Source: an uncultured Prevotellaceae bacterium
GTDB lineage: Bacteria > Bacteroidota > Bacteroidia > Bacteroidales > Bacteroidaceae
Length of the DNA: 64,000 nt
Assembly (NCBI GenBank): GCA_900315075.1
Contig: OMXV01000012.1
Coordinates: 16,867 to 80,866 of the forward strand
Reading direction: 5' to 3'
Positions 21,628-31,100 of this stretch are shown here, in pieces; within the stretch, counting starts at the first letter, position 1, and each line of letters opens with the position of its first letter. The translations under genes and the position numbers were made by a program. The notes beneath the pieces are model-generated. The model did no database searches and had not been told where the DNA came from. It saw nothing but the letters and a program-made list of their open reading frames with translations.

Positions 21628-24600
21628 ATGATGAAAAAATCAATTTCTCGTATCGTGTTTTCATTTCTGCTGCTGATGATGGCAGCACAGTCTGTCAGTG
21701 CCCAACAACGTCGCCCCATCGATGCGGCTCATCCCTTATGGTTGGTTCATATCGATGTGTGGAATGTGGCCGACCCTCAGAAAATCATTGATTTGATTCC
21801 CGAGGATGTCAAGCCATACGTCTGTATGAACCTGTCGCTCTCCTGTCAGTACGATAAAGAGAAAAATGTCTATAAGATGCCCCGCTGTGCCGTGCGCACC
21901 TACAAATCGTGGGCCACGGTATGTCAGCAAAACGGTCTTTGGTTCACCTGTCAGCCAGCCAGCGGTGGCCATACTCATATCCAGGATGACGACTTGGTGA
22001 CCTTCGAGTATTTTTTCAAGCACTATCCTAATTTCTTAGGTTGGAACTATGCCGAGCAGTTCTGGGGGTTCGACGAGGCTGGCGACAAGAGTTCCAGCAC
22101 GCAGACCTCACGTTGGGAGTTGTTTGCCAATCTGGTGGAGATGTCTCACCAGTATGGCGGTTTCCTGACCGTTTCATTCTGTGGAAACATTTGGAGCCAT
22201 GGTCTCAACCCCATTGGTCAGATGAAGCGCAACCAACATCTGTTGGAAGCCTGCCGCAAATATCCCGAAGCCATTCTCTGGTTGTATAAATATACCACTT
22301 CGAGTTGTTTCTATAATAATGAGAGTGTCACCTTTTCGCCCTTCATCAGTGGCCTGGCCAAGAACTATGGTGTGCGCTATGACAACTGTGGCTGGAACGG
22401 TGCGATGGAATCCCTCGTCGGCAAGGATAAATGTAAGTATCCCGTTGCTGCAGGCATTGGCACGGTGATGGAACAGACCGGCATCAATGGCGGTGCTGTA
22501 TGGGACGGCCCAGAGCTCATTTGGACGGAGGATTTCAGAAACATTGGTGACACAACGGTGGATGGCTATAAACGTCGTAACTGGACCACCTTCCCAGGGT
22601 TCGACAATATCTGGATAGACATGTTCCGCAAGGTGATTGACGGCACATTGCGCATTCCCACACGGGAAGAGGTGGTTGACCGTACAAAAATCGTGGTGGT
22701 CAACGATATCAACACCGGTGGTGACGAACAGCGATATGCCGCCTGGGGAAATCTCTATGATGGACTGTACAAGCAGGACGATCCCGCCAACCGTGGTAAC
22801 GGACAGTGGATGGACAACTTCTGCTACTTCAAGAAAACCGGGCGCTACGCCACCATCCCCGTGGCATTGGAACTTTATGACGATGTAGCCAAGAGTATCC
22901 CTGTGCAAGTAAAGAAATCACAATACTCCTCACGGTGGTCCACCATCGCCAAGAAAGTGGAGGAATTCAACGCTCAGTACCCTGAAGTGTCAAAAGGCGA
23001 CCTATTCGTGGCACGCATAGCCAACCAGTTGGTCACCTACACACCCTACACCTACCTAAATAAGAAGAAGACTGCCCAGGCATCCATCCCTCTGGTTTAC
23101 AATACCTGCGACACACTCGAACTACAGTATGGCAAACTTTCGTCGGGACTTATTCGTGAGTATGCCGACCATATCGACCTCTATCTGAATAATTATCGTA
23201 CCGACACCACGGCGATGGTTACCGATAAGGTTATAGTGAAAGGAGCCACAACAGAACCCTCCTATACATTCACGAAGCGAGTCAATGCCACTTGTACCTC
23301 CACTGCCTCGTGGGAGGATGGAATTTATACAATCACCGTCTCTCATAATGGACCGGTAGATATTACCATTCAGTGCGCTGGCACTGCTTCACGTAACGAC
23401 CAAGCTGCAGTCTCACAACCCTTGTCGCTTCCCCAACAGCCTGCAGAGTACAATGGACCTATCATCATCGAGGCTGAGGATATGGACATGAGGAACGTAG
23501 CGGGTGCCACCTATACCAATTCTGGGTATTATGTGCCTGATGTGCTGGAATATGCAGGCAATGGTTATGTGGATTTCGGCAGCAACACCTCGGCTGCTTT
23601 GCGCCATCAGTTGAAGATGCGACAGGGTGGGGCCTACACCTTGACCGTACGCTACACCAACACCCAACGTGCAGGAAACATCTATTTGATGATGAACGGA
23701 TCCAAGCATGTCATGGCGTGTGAAAAGACTGCCAAAAATGAATGGAAAAAAGCCTCTGTAAACGTGACTCTTAACGCTGGAATGAATGACCTCACCATTT
23801 CCAACAGTGCTGGTGTGCCATTGCGCATCGACCAAATCATATATGCCCCTGAGGGCATGGAAGCCGAGAAATTCCTTGTCACTGTGCGCGATGCCGACCA
23901 CGGTCAGGTAGTAGCCAACACTAACGAGGCTGCAGAGGGTGAGACCGTCACACTGACCGTAGATGCTGAGAGCGGTTACCAACTTCAGGAACTTCGTGTG
24001 GTCAATTCTGTGTATTACACGATGGAGAAAACCATCGCAGTGAACACCGATGATAATGAGATTACCTTCACCATGCCCGACGACAATGTGACACTGCAAC
24101 CCGTGTTCGCCGACATGTCATCGGTCTATCATCTTGACTTCAACCCAGTCATGACGGGCACTATTCCAGAGGGATGGCGCTGTACACAGGAGAGCAACGA
24201 AGTGCATGAATATCCCAACAACTATAGCGCTGGGGCTCGCACCTTTGCCGGGTTTACAGGCTATCAGGGAAAGGCTCTCTATTGGCGTGAGGAATCGGCA
24301 GAATATGGTCGTCAGTCGGCATATCCACTTACTCTTCAACCAGGCAATTATCAACTCTCGTTTGCCATGGCTGCATGGAAGGAATCACCCAAATACAAGG
24401 TTCAGGTGCTGAATGCTTCCACGGGTAGAGCTGTAGCGACTTCAGAAGTGATTACAGCCACACCCAATGCCAATGGCAGCACCGGTGCCAATCTCACATC
24501 TGCGGAATTGCATGAAATACCTGTCAATATCACTGCTCAAGGCAATTACATCATTCGTTTCACAAACGAGAGCAGATATGGCTATTTCGACGAATATCTG

Positions 24601-24774
24601 CTGTTGGCATGCGACCTGCGGTTAGACCCCAGTTCGGGCATCCATACACCCTATGCCGAAACAACGACACCTGCCATCTATTCGATTTCAGGTGTACGCC
24701 AGTCTGCCATCAGTCGCGGTCTCAATATCGTCCGCACTGCCGATGGAAAGACGAAGAAAGTGATGGTAAAGTAA
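21628..24774 (+). CDS. GH98 endo-glycanase with CBM35-like module
   Basis: 1048 residues with a signal peptide (MMKKSISRIVF ... SVSAQ). Residues about 30-400 match GH98: PLWLVHIDVWNVADPQKIID, PNFLGWNYAEQFWGFD with the probable catalytic Glu, SFCGNIWSHGLNPI and GVRYDNCGW. A GH98 C-domain follows to about 600. Residues about 607-742 are a CBM35/CBM6-type beta-sandwich (IIIEAEDMDMRNVAGATY ... RIDQIIYAPEG). Residues about 745-830 form a beta-repeat domain (VTVRDADHGQVVAN) and then a jelly roll. The end YSISGVRQ ... KKVMVK is a C-terminal tail. GH98 includes blood-group endo-beta-galactosidases and, from established work on Bacteroides ovatus, an endo-xylanase for highly decorated xylan; the neighbourhood favours the latter. 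It ends 6 bases before the convergent zinc-ribbon gene. Confidence 0.85.
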   Translation: MMKKSISRIVFSFLLLMMAAQSVSAQQRRPIDAAHPLWLVHIDVWNVADPQKIIDLIPEDVKPYVCMNLSLSCQYDKEKNVYKMPRCAVRTYKSWATVCQQNGLWFTCQPASGGHTHIQDDDLVTFEYFFKHYPNFLGWNYAEQFWGFDEAGDKSSSTQTSRWELFANLVEMSHQYGGFLTVSFCGNIWSHGLNPIGQMKRNQHLLEACRKYPEAILWLYKYTTSSCFYNNESVTFSPFISGLAKNYGVRYDNCGWNGAMESLVGKDKCKYPVAAGIGTVMEQTGINGGAVWDGPELIWTEDFRNIGDTTVDGYKRRNWTTFPGFDNIWIDMFRKVIDGTLRIPTREEVVDRTKIVVVNDINTGGDEQRYAAWGNLYDGLYKQDDPANRGNGQWMDNFCYFKKTGRYATIPVALELYDDVAKSIPVQVKKSQYSSRWSTIAKKVEEFNAQYPEVSKGDLFVARIANQLVTYTPYTYLNKKKTAQASIPLVYNTCDTLELQYGKLSSGLIREYADHIDLYLNNYRTDTTAMVTDKVIVKGATTEPSYTFTKRVNATCTSTASWEDGIYTITVSHNGPVDITIQCAGTASRNDQAAVSQPLSLPQQPAEYNGPIIIEAEDMDMRNVAGATYTNSGYYVPDVLEYAGNGYVDFGSNTSAALRHQLKMRQGGAYTLTVRYTNTQRAGNIYLMMNGSKHVMACEKTAKNEWKKASVNVTLNAGMNDLTISNSAGVPLRIDQIIYAPEGMEAEKFLVTVRDADHGQVVANTNEAAEGETVTLTVDAESGYQLQELRVVNSVYYTMEKTIAVNTDDNEITFTMPDDNVTLQPVFADMSSVYHLDFNPVMTGTIPEGWRCTQESNEVHEYPNNYSAGARTFAGFTGYQGKALYWREESAEYGRQSAYPLTLQPGNYQLSFAMAAWKESPKYKVQVLNASTGRAVATSEVITATPNANGSTGANLTSAELHEIPVNITAQGNYIIRFTNESRYGYFDEYLLLACDLRLDPSSGIHTPYAETTTPAIYSISGVRQSAISRGLNIVRTADGKTKKVMVK

Positions 24775-24780
24775 GTCTAT

Positions 24781-25644
24781 TTAGCGCTCTGACGCATAGA
24801 AATTCATGACGAGGGGTCGGGAGGTGGTTTTATATTTCCCGGAGAAAGAACTGCTGTTGAGATAACCCTCAAAATAGTAGCCAGTAGGGGAACCACCCTT
24901 GTACTCCTTGATTGTGGCTTTGCCGCTGCTATCCACCGTTCCTGAAAGGGTCACCCACACATTCTCTCCATTTGTGACAATATAATCCCCATTGACACGA
25001 TTCCCTGTCACAGAGAGATTCATATTGAAATTATAAACATCGCTTTTGTAGGTGATGTTTCCAGAGAAATTATAATAATTGGTGGTTTCTGCGGGTGGAG
25101 CTGGTGGAGTTACAGGTTCAGCTTCTTTTGTTCCGTCCTTCTTGGGCTCAGGTTCTATATCCTTTTCACTTTCAGCAATCTTCCCTCCGTCGTCATCTTT
25201 GAAATCACTTGTCTCATCGTTATAGGTGTCATTGCCAGTAATAACTTCGTGGGTGGTTTTACTTTCAGTGGAGTCGCCTTTGTCTTTTAACAGGAAAAAT
25301 GCTCCTACACCACCACCGATTAGTAGTAGTGCTGCCAATAGGATGAATAGCATTTTTTTATTTGAGCCGTTCTTCTCGGGAGGCATTTGAGGAGGATAGG
25401 ATGGGGGATAGGCTCCACCTTGTGAGGGGGTGTTCTGGTTATTATACGTCCTCTGTGTCTCTTCATTGACATCCTGATACTGTGTGGCTTCACCATTACC
25501 ACCTTGAAACTGTGTGGCATCGTTGTCACCGCCTTGAAATTGAGTGGCATCGTTGTCGGGCTGCATTTGTCCGCAAAACATACATTGCTGAGCATCTTTT
25601 GGCATCACTGTGCCACAATATGGACATTTTTTTGTGAGTTTCAT
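24781..25644 (-). CDS. Zinc-ribbon single-pass membrane protein
   Basis: 287 residues. The N-terminus has a double-CxxC zinc ribbon (CPYCGTVMPKDAQQCMFCG). It is followed by three degenerate repeats of D-N-D-A-T-Q-F-Q-G-G (about 30-60), a proline-rich stretch, one membrane helix (about 98-119, MLFILLAALLLIGGGVGAFF), an acidic linker and a C-terminal beta-rich domain (about 190-287, YYNFSGNITYKSDVYNFNMN). The topology is likely zinc ribbon in the cytoplasm and C-domain in the periplasm. Function is unknown to me; similar architecture is common in Bacteroidota. Its promoter box is at 25661-25669. Confidence 0.75.
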   Translation of the reverse strand: MKLTKKCPYCGTVMPKDAQQCMFCGQMQPDNDATQFQGGDNDATQFQGGNGEATQYQDVNEETQRTYNNQNTPSQGGAYPPSYPPQMPPEKNGSNKKMLFILLAALLLIGGGVGAFFLLKDKGDSTESKTTHEVITGNDTYNDETSDFKDDDGGKIAESEKDIEPEPKKDGTKEAEPVTPPAPPAETTNYYNFSGNITYKSDVYNFNMNLSVTGNRVNGDYIVTNGENVWVTLSGTVDSSGKATIKEYKGGSPTGYYFEGYLNSSSFSGKYKTTSRPLVMNFYASER

Positions 25645-25660
25645 AAGCTTGGAATTTTCG

Positions 25661-25669
25661 GCAAAGATA
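25661..25669 (-). promoter_or_regulatory. -7 promoter box of the zinc-ribbon gene
   Basis: GCAAAGATA on the plus strand reads TATCTTTGC on the minus strand, 16 bases before the ATG of the zinc-ribbon gene at 25644. Confidence 0.6.
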
Positions 25670-25758
25670 GTAAAAAAAAATGTTACATAGAAACAAGTAA
25701 CATAAAATTCAATTCATTTGAAGTGTTTGGTCGGTTGATTATATCACTATTATACCTA

Positions 25759-25792
25759 AAAAAGAGGGCGTGCCAATGCACGCCCTCTTTTT
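25759..25792 (-). terminator. Intrinsic terminator of the xylan operon
   Basis: AGAGGGCGTGC pairs perfectly with GCACGCCCTCT across a four-base loop. A-runs and T-runs on the two sides make it bidirectional. It lies 20 bases beyond the stop of the CBM protein gene, the last of the minus-strand operon. Confidence 0.9.
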
Positions 25793-25812
25793 AATATGAG
25801 AAATAATAATTC

Positions 25813-28044
25813 TTACTTAGCAATATACTTCTTGCCGTTGGTAACCACGATGCCCTTGTAATCCTTAGATACACGCTGGCCAGCGAGGTTGTAGGTAACG
25901 GTAGGAACAGTGCTTTCCTTAACTACGTTGTTGATACCATCATCGATTGGAACGAATTGTTCTGGATTACCACCAAGAATCTTCACAAAGAAGTTCTCTG
26001 AGCCAGTCTCGTTGATAAGAGATTCTGTGCCGTCCTCAGTCTTCCAGACAAAGTCTTTCATCTCATACGTGTTAGCATCCTTGATTTCTGACAGGTTGAA
26101 GGCGATTGACTTCAAGTCGCCTGCTGACTGGGGAGTAGGAATCGTGAATGTAGTTTCGAAGTCCTGCCATTCTTCTGTGAAGTTGACATCACCGATAGCT
26201 GCATAATGCCGATATTCACCTGGATTGGTATGAATTTGGGTTGTAACTTTTGCAGGAATAGCACTCTTGTATTTGAACTGGACAACAGTTGATTCACCAA
26301 CAGAGAGTGTGCGGTTAGCGACAATCCAGAACTGGTTGTCCCATGGCTGACCTGTACCAATTCCTTCCTCTCCGTCTTGTGGTGTACCGTCATCCTTTGC
26401 AGGCTTATAGTCTCTCTCAAGAGCATTGATAGTAACATGTGTTGGGTTAGGCTTGATTTCAGGAATCTGAACGTCTTCACCCTCGAGCATTTCGAATGCC
26501 ATTGACTGGAAATAGTCATCGATATAAATCTTCCATACACCAGAACCTGGGAGAGTCAGCTTAGCAAGACTGGAAGGTTGGTAGGGAAGCCATGTGTCAG
26601 GATTGTTCTCGATAGTACCAGTTGGTTTCAGGGTGTTGCTCTTGAAAGCAGCGTCATTACCGCGAACGGTAGAGATCATAACCTGATTAACGTAGGTGTC
26701 CTTCTTACCAGGCTCACCAATAGTAGCATACCAATACTCTTCTGCCTCATCGTAAACAAACTGAGGAGCATTGTCGAAGTCGTACTCAAGACCTGCAATT
26801 GTGTTGCAACCAGCTACGAAGTAACCCTCGTCGAGTTTCATGCTCTGCCATGAGAGGTCATCGAAATAGAATGTAACAGCATCCTTAACAACGGAGTTCA
26901 GGTTGAATGCGATAGACCAACCATTAGCCATGTCGTCAGCGATTGTCATGATACCATCAAAATCCTGCCAATCTGTTGTGAAGGCAATGTTGCCAATAGC
27001 ATGCCAGATGAGGTAGTCGGATGGGTTCTGTTTGTGAATCTGAGTGTCTGTAGAGCTAACGGGAGCAGAAGCCTTGTAACGGAAGTGAATCTTCACTTGA
27101 TCGCCAGCCTTCCAAGGTTTCGGTGACTGAATCCAGAACTGGTTGTCCCAAGCTGAAGGATCGCCTTCAGTGTCAGCTACCTGACCATGGCATACGAATA
27201 CGTTGCTACCGTCAACATTTTCAATATCAGCGGGGAATGGATCCCAACCACCATCATCATTCATGTTGCGGCCCTTCTCTTTTGACCATGCACAAATCAG
27301 ATAGTTCTTCTCCTGGTCGTTAAATCTTACGGTAGGATCTGGCCATGGAGTCTCAGCATCACCCATATAAGTTGGGATAGGATTGCCGTCAACGATGACA
27401 GGCTGGCCATCGCTTGTCAGCCACTCTTGCCATACAGTTGGTCTTTGCTCCTTCTGCCATTCCTCAACTATCACATACTTCCATTCGATTGTTCCAGTAA
27501 AGGTACCTGGCTGAGCAACGAGGTTACAAGAAGCACCGGCGATACCGCTGTACTCCCATTCTACCTCAGCCCAATCTGTGCCGATGGATACTGAACCACC
27601 AGCCTGCTGGCCTTGTCCCCAGCCCCAACCCATGTTGACGTTGACGCTCACTGGTTCTGAAGCTTTTACCATGGCCTTAACCTTGTACTGGCCATCAATC
27701 TGTGTTGGGATACCATCAGCAATGAAATACTGGTGCCAATATGGGCCAGCACCTGTTACCTTCTGATACTCTGTTCCACCTTGGGTAGTAACAGTACCAA
27801 CAGAAGATTCTCCATCTTTCCATTTGGCATCACCATCACCATCAAGGTCTGCCTGTGTTGCATACCTGTAATTTGCACCAAAGTCGGTCATCACACCTTC
27901 AAACCACTCTGGTACATAACCCATTACGTAGAATGGGAAACCATTGTTGGACGAATAGTCGATCTTATAGACCTCTACCCAATCTGCCGCTCTTGCTCCC
28001 ATGAAACATGTCAAGAGAGCCACAAGTGTAAAGATTTTTTTCAT
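25813..28044 (-). CDS. Secreted protein with three CBM-like modules
   Basis: 743 residues with signal peptide MKKIFTLVALLTCFMGARA. Two clearly related jelly-roll modules are seen at about 270-400 and 580-700 (both with WDNQFWI, then F-x-Y-K-S/A, then W-x-DFxxxxTI and SIAFNLN). A more distant one covers about 40-200 (YWHQYFIADGIPTQIDGQYK). They resemble CBM4/CBM22-type modules of Bacteroidota xylan proteins. A different beta-domain lies at about 405-520. No catalytic domain is present. The tail YNLAGQRV ... KGIVVTNGKKYIAK is the shared C-terminal tail. As last gene of the susCD operon it is probably a surface xylan-binding protein (inference). A 128-base gap with a 13-bp inverted repeat separates it from the gene upstream. 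Confidence 0.75.
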   Translation of the reverse strand: MKKIFTLVALLTCFMGARAADWVEVYKIDYSSNNGFPFYVMGYVPEWFEGVMTDFGANYRYATQADLDGDGDAKWKDGESSVGTVTTQGGTEYQKVTGAGPYWHQYFIADGIPTQIDGQYKVKAMVKASEPVSVNVNMGWGWGQGQQAGGSVSIGTDWAEVEWEYSGIAGASCNLVAQPGTFTGTIEWKYVIVEEWQKEQRPTVWQEWLTSDGQPVIVDGNPIPTYMGDAETPWPDPTVRFNDQEKNYLICAWSKEKGRNMNDDGGWDPFPADIENVDGSNVFVCHGQVADTEGDPSAWDNQFWIQSPKPWKAGDQVKIHFRYKASAPVSSTDTQIHKQNPSDYLIWHAIGNIAFTTDWQDFDGIMTIADDMANGWSIAFNLNSVVKDAVTFYFDDLSWQSMKLDEGYFVAGCNTIAGLEYDFDNAPQFVYDEAEEYWYATIGEPGKKDTYVNQVMISTVRGNDAAFKSNTLKPTGTIENNPDTWLPYQPSSLAKLTLPGSGVWKIYIDDYFQSMAFEMLEGEDVQIPEIKPNPTHVTINALERDYKPAKDDGTPQDGEEGIGTGQPWDNQFWIVANRTLSVGESTVVQFKYKSAIPAKVTTQIHTNPGEYRHYAAIGDVNFTEEWQDFETTFTIPTPQSAGDLKSIAFNLSEIKDANTYEMKDFVWKTEDGTESLINETGSENFFVKILGGNPEQFVPIDDGINNVVKESTVPTVTYNLAGQRVSKDYKGIVVTNGKKYIAK

Positions 28045-28105
28045 AATAGAAATAATTAGTTAATAAAAAAGGAAAATATAATTTTGTATTTTTAATACTT
28101 TTGAA

Positions 28106-28158
28106 AGATAATTGCCAGGAATGTCAGAATGAATCTTTTTTTTCACTGGCAATTATCT
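28106..28158 (-). promoter_or_regulatory. 13-bp inverted repeat inside the xylan operon
   Basis: AGATAATTGCCAG (28106-28118) and CTGGCAATTATCT (28146-28158) are perfect reverse complements with a 27-base loop. It sits in the largest gap of the operon, between the GH10-like gene and the CBM gene. With no good T-run after it on the minus strand, it may act as an attenuator, RNA stabiliser or processing site. Confidence 0.5.
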
Positions 28159-28172
28159 GTCAGTATAGTTCA

Positions 28173-29840
28173 TTAGTTTCCACTGAGTGCATCGCAGAAT
28201 GCTTTATAAGTGGCATTGCGCACCCAGTCTTTGGTCTTGCTGTCAATCGACCAGAGACCTACAGGGTCGCTTGTGTCTGCCAGGTTGCCCTTGCAGAGAC
28301 CGGCCTGCTTGTCATGTGGAATCTTGTTCATGTAGCACTTGATCACGTAGCCATAGTAGTCGGCAAGCTTCTGGCGCTGGGCTTCAGTAATATCCTTTGC
28401 CGTAACATTGACGCCTGTTGCATCCTTATACTTGATGTCGAAGTTGGACAGACGAACCAATTTACCTGTGGCAGCAAGGTTGTCAAGCAGGGCAATCAGC
28501 GTTGCCTCATTAACGGCCTGTGTTGCTGGGTCTTCGCTATAGCTGAGGTCTAATTTCGCATTGATACCATCTATCTTTGCCCCATTGGAATCCCAGATAT
28601 GAATCCAATAGTTCAGACTTGCCATTTTCTGAGGATCATCAAGGCCTGACTCACTGATAAAGAATTTCAACTCTGCAGGGTTGCCACCATACTTCTCGTA
28701 GGCTGTGCTTGCAACATTTGATACTTTCGGGGCATAGTTTTCACTGCCAAGAATATCTTGCCAGAAGATATTTTCGGTTGAGTGCTTCAAGTCGAACATG
28801 CCGTTCTCAAGCACAGCTTTTGTGTCGATAGGCTCGTCGATGAGGTCGAAAGAATTGATACGGCCTTCGTTGATCTTCATCACTCCATCTATCCATGCGT
28901 TGAGAGCATAGTGGATTGTATCATTTCTTTCTTGCTCAGTCTGTGGACGGTGATTGTCTGGAGTGTGAATCACTTGAACAGTCTTGATATAGACATCTGA
29001 GGTCTGGTTACCCTCCATCATCACGTAACCGTTAGTTACACTATCAGCGGGTGTTACTGCCTCAATGACAACCTTTTGCCATTTTCCAGCTTTGATTTGG
29101 AACTTCTTATCACCTCCGCCTTCCTGAATCTTGTTGCCGGAGAAAGTAAACAGAAGACCAAGCTCATCCTTGTCAACCTTGGCAAAGAAAGTAATCGTGT
29201 ATTTACCCATTGGATCAATGGGGAAATCTTCCACGATATTAACCTTGGTCCTTCTGGCCCTTGGGATTTTGAGCGCATTTTCATCACCATCATAATTCTT
29301 TACGATTACAGGAGTCGTGCCTGAAGCTGTACCAGTGAATTCCTCCATGGTGGTGTAGTCAACAAACTTATCCTCTATAGGGTCAACAGGAATTTCTATT
29401 GGAGCGGTAAGATCTTTCAACCATCCGTCTGCCTGATTGGCATTCGCAACGAGAGGACTGCCATAAACGTCATATCCGATTTCCTGCACATGGATGAGAA
29501 GGTCACTCATGTCAAGGAAGTTCATCACGCCTCTTTCATTGATGATAGTACCCGACATCAGACTGGTGCCGAAAGAGACATTGTCGAAGTTGGTGACAGC
29601 GGCGGCATGGGCCAGTTCCTGCTTATTGAAATCTACCACCTTGAGTGTTGCACCCAAAGTCATATTAGGAAACTGCTCTCTGTTGATATACGACTTAACA
29701 GGCCCCAAGTCCTTGTATGGCTCTACTATAGTAGGGTCGGGTTGAGCCGTGAAATCGTCTGTCACATTATAGTCGGCACAGGATACCGCAAGTGCTCCTG
29801 CCGCTAATATCAAGAAACCATTTCTAATAATATTCTTCAT
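28173..29840 (-). CDS. GH10-like xylan-binding lipoprotein, nucleophile lost
   Basis: 555 residues; the lipobox ALAVSC makes Cys21 the lipidated residue. The chain follows GH10 xylanases in two halves with an inserted CBM4/22-like module (about 165-305), the arrangement of Bacteroidota Xyn10 enzymes. The acid/base segment reads FDLIDEPID with Glu336 kept where GH10 has WDVVNEA. The nucleophile segment reads RLSNFDIKY, with Asn466 where GH10 has T-E-L-D. The substrate-site WHSQ and ENDMKP segments of active GH10 are also replaced (ANANQ, GTSLMS). It is therefore most likely a non-catalytic surface glycan-binding protein. It occupies the position of xyn10C in the xus cluster of P. bryantii. Confidence 0.78.
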   Translation of the reverse strand: MKNIIRNGFLILAAGALAVSCADYNVTDDFTAQPDPTIVEPYKDLGPVKSYINREQFPNMTLGATLKVVDFNKQELAHAAAVTNFDNVSFGTSLMSGTIINERGVMNFLDMSDLLIHVQEIGYDVYGSPLVANANQADGWLKDLTAPIEIPVDPIEDKFVDYTTMEEFTGTASGTTPVIVKNYDGDENALKIPRARRTKVNIVEDFPIDPMGKYTITFFAKVDKDELGLLFTFSGNKIQEGGGDKKFQIKAGKWQKVVIEAVTPADSVTNGYVMMEGNQTSDVYIKTVQVIHTPDNHRPQTEQERNDTIHYALNAWIDGVMKINEGRINSFDLIDEPIDTKAVLENGMFDLKHSTENIFWQDILGSENYAPKVSNVASTAYEKYGGNPAELKFFISESGLDDPQKMASLNYWIHIWDSNGAKIDGINAKLDLSYSEDPATQAVNEATLIALLDNLAATGKLVRLSNFDIKYKDATGVNVTAKDITEAQRQKLADYYGYVIKCYMNKIPHDKQAGLCKGNLADTSDPVGLWSIDSKTKDWVRNATYKAFCDALSGN

Positions 29841-29855
29841 ATTCTGAGCCTCCTA

Positions 29856-31058
29856 TTATTTTAAAACATATTTTGGGGAGAAGAACACCTTTTTGTTTGA
29901 CTCACGGGTCTGAACTACAAGCGTGTCATTTGTCGATATTTGCACATCGTTTTCAAGAATCCAATCCACTTCTTTACCATTTACAGTTTTCTTACCAATA
30001 ACTCTACCTTTCTTGAAGGTTACATTGTACGCCAGACGGAGAATGTCGCGTTGGATGGGCTTTCCATTCATATTGCCCCATTGATAGTCTTTGTATTCAG
30101 GCTTCTCGGTCCCCTTGATGATAAATTCACCAGAACCGTCAGAGGGAATCTCTTCATCGTCAGAGGTTATTGTACACTGATTTCCATTGAATGTGAGGAT
30201 GAGATTACAACTTTGAGAAGGTCTGGTCTCTCCTGAAGCGTCTTTACCTATATTTATTGATATAGGGAAGATTGCCTGCGACATGTTCTTGGTCTTAATA
30301 CCGCATACCTCATCGTACTGGTTGACAGGGTTCTCCTTGTAGTGCTCAAGGTCAGTGTTGATAAGCGAGAAATCCTTACGGACAACCGTGTTGGTAACAC
30401 CATTCTCTGTCACATTGTCCACACCACGACGAATGTATTTTCCCTGCCAAGGGTTCATATACTTCACACAGTATAGTACATAGTCCTTTGCAAGAATATC
30501 CCAGTCGTCAGTATTTGTACGTGCTGGAGAGAGCCCTTCACGTGGCTGGCCTGTAAGGATATGGTCGATGCCTTTTACACTGGTCATCAAAAGTGGAATG
30601 ACGTAGGTGTTCTCGATTGCCTTTGGATCGTTGAAGAAGGCATCTGTGAACTGCACCTCTACATAGCCTCGGGAATTGCCATTGTAAGCAATCTGGTTGG
30701 ATGAAAGGCTGTAGTATGACGTGGGCATGGGCCTAACAGGCTCTGCTGGGTTACCACCTTCATCAGTAAAATAGAGGTTGTCGCAGAGTGACTCATCCAC
30801 CATAATATCTACTGTTGCTTTACGTCCGCCGTATGCACCACCCATGGTTGACCAAATCTGGCACTTGTGAGCGTTGTCAAGCGTGTTGTCGTAGATGTCA
30901 TTACCAAGTACGAGTGTACGCACAGGGTACTGATAGGCGAAGTAGGCTGTTGTTCCTTCTTCATAGTCTGGGAACTCCTTGTCAGCATTATAGCAGGATG
31001 CAAATGCGAGAGAGAGAGCTCCCAGGGCTACTCCGTATATATATTTCTTCATCTTCAT
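29856..31058 (-). CDS. XusE-like surface lipoprotein (DUF1735 type)
   Basis: 400 residues with signal sequence MKMKKYIYGVALGALSLAFASC, whose Cys22 is the lipobox. An N-terminal BT_3987/DUF1735-type Ig-like domain (about 35-165: YFAYQYPVRTLVLGND, then ENTYVIPLLMTSVKG) is followed by a DUF4361-type C-terminal domain (about 190-400, ending SNKKVFFSPKYVLK). Such proteins in SusCD loci are surface glycan-binding or accessory lipoproteins. It sits 15 bases upstream of the GH10-like gene and 42 bases downstream of susD2, in the position of xusE. Xylan binding is inferred from the locus only. Confidence 0.8.
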   Translation of the reverse strand: MKMKKYIYGVALGALSLAFASCYNADKEFPDYEEGTTAYFAYQYPVRTLVLGNDIYDNTLDNAHKCQIWSTMGGAYGGRKATVDIMVDESLCDNLYFTDEGGNPAEPVRPMPTSYYSLSSNQIAYNGNSRGYVEVQFTDAFFNDPKAIENTYVIPLLMTSVKGIDHILTGQPREGLSPARTNTDDWDILAKDYVLYCVKYMNPWQGKYIRRGVDNVTENGVTNTVVRKDFSLINTDLEHYKENPVNQYDEVCGIKTKNMSQAIFPISINIGKDASGETRPSQSCNLILTFNGNQCTITSDDEEIPSDGSGEFIIKGTEKPEYKDYQWGNMNGKPIQRDILRLAYNVTFKKGRVIGKKTVNGKEVDWILENDVQISTNDTLVVQTRESNKKVFFSPKYVLK

Positions 31059-31100
31059 AATTGTTCAATTATCCATTATCAATTATCCATTATCAATTCA

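Noticed and set aside
21628-24774. Calling GH98 a blood-group endo-beta-galactosidase
   Set aside because: The family motif alone does not give specificity, and the xylan setting with a known GH98 xylanase makes this unsafe.
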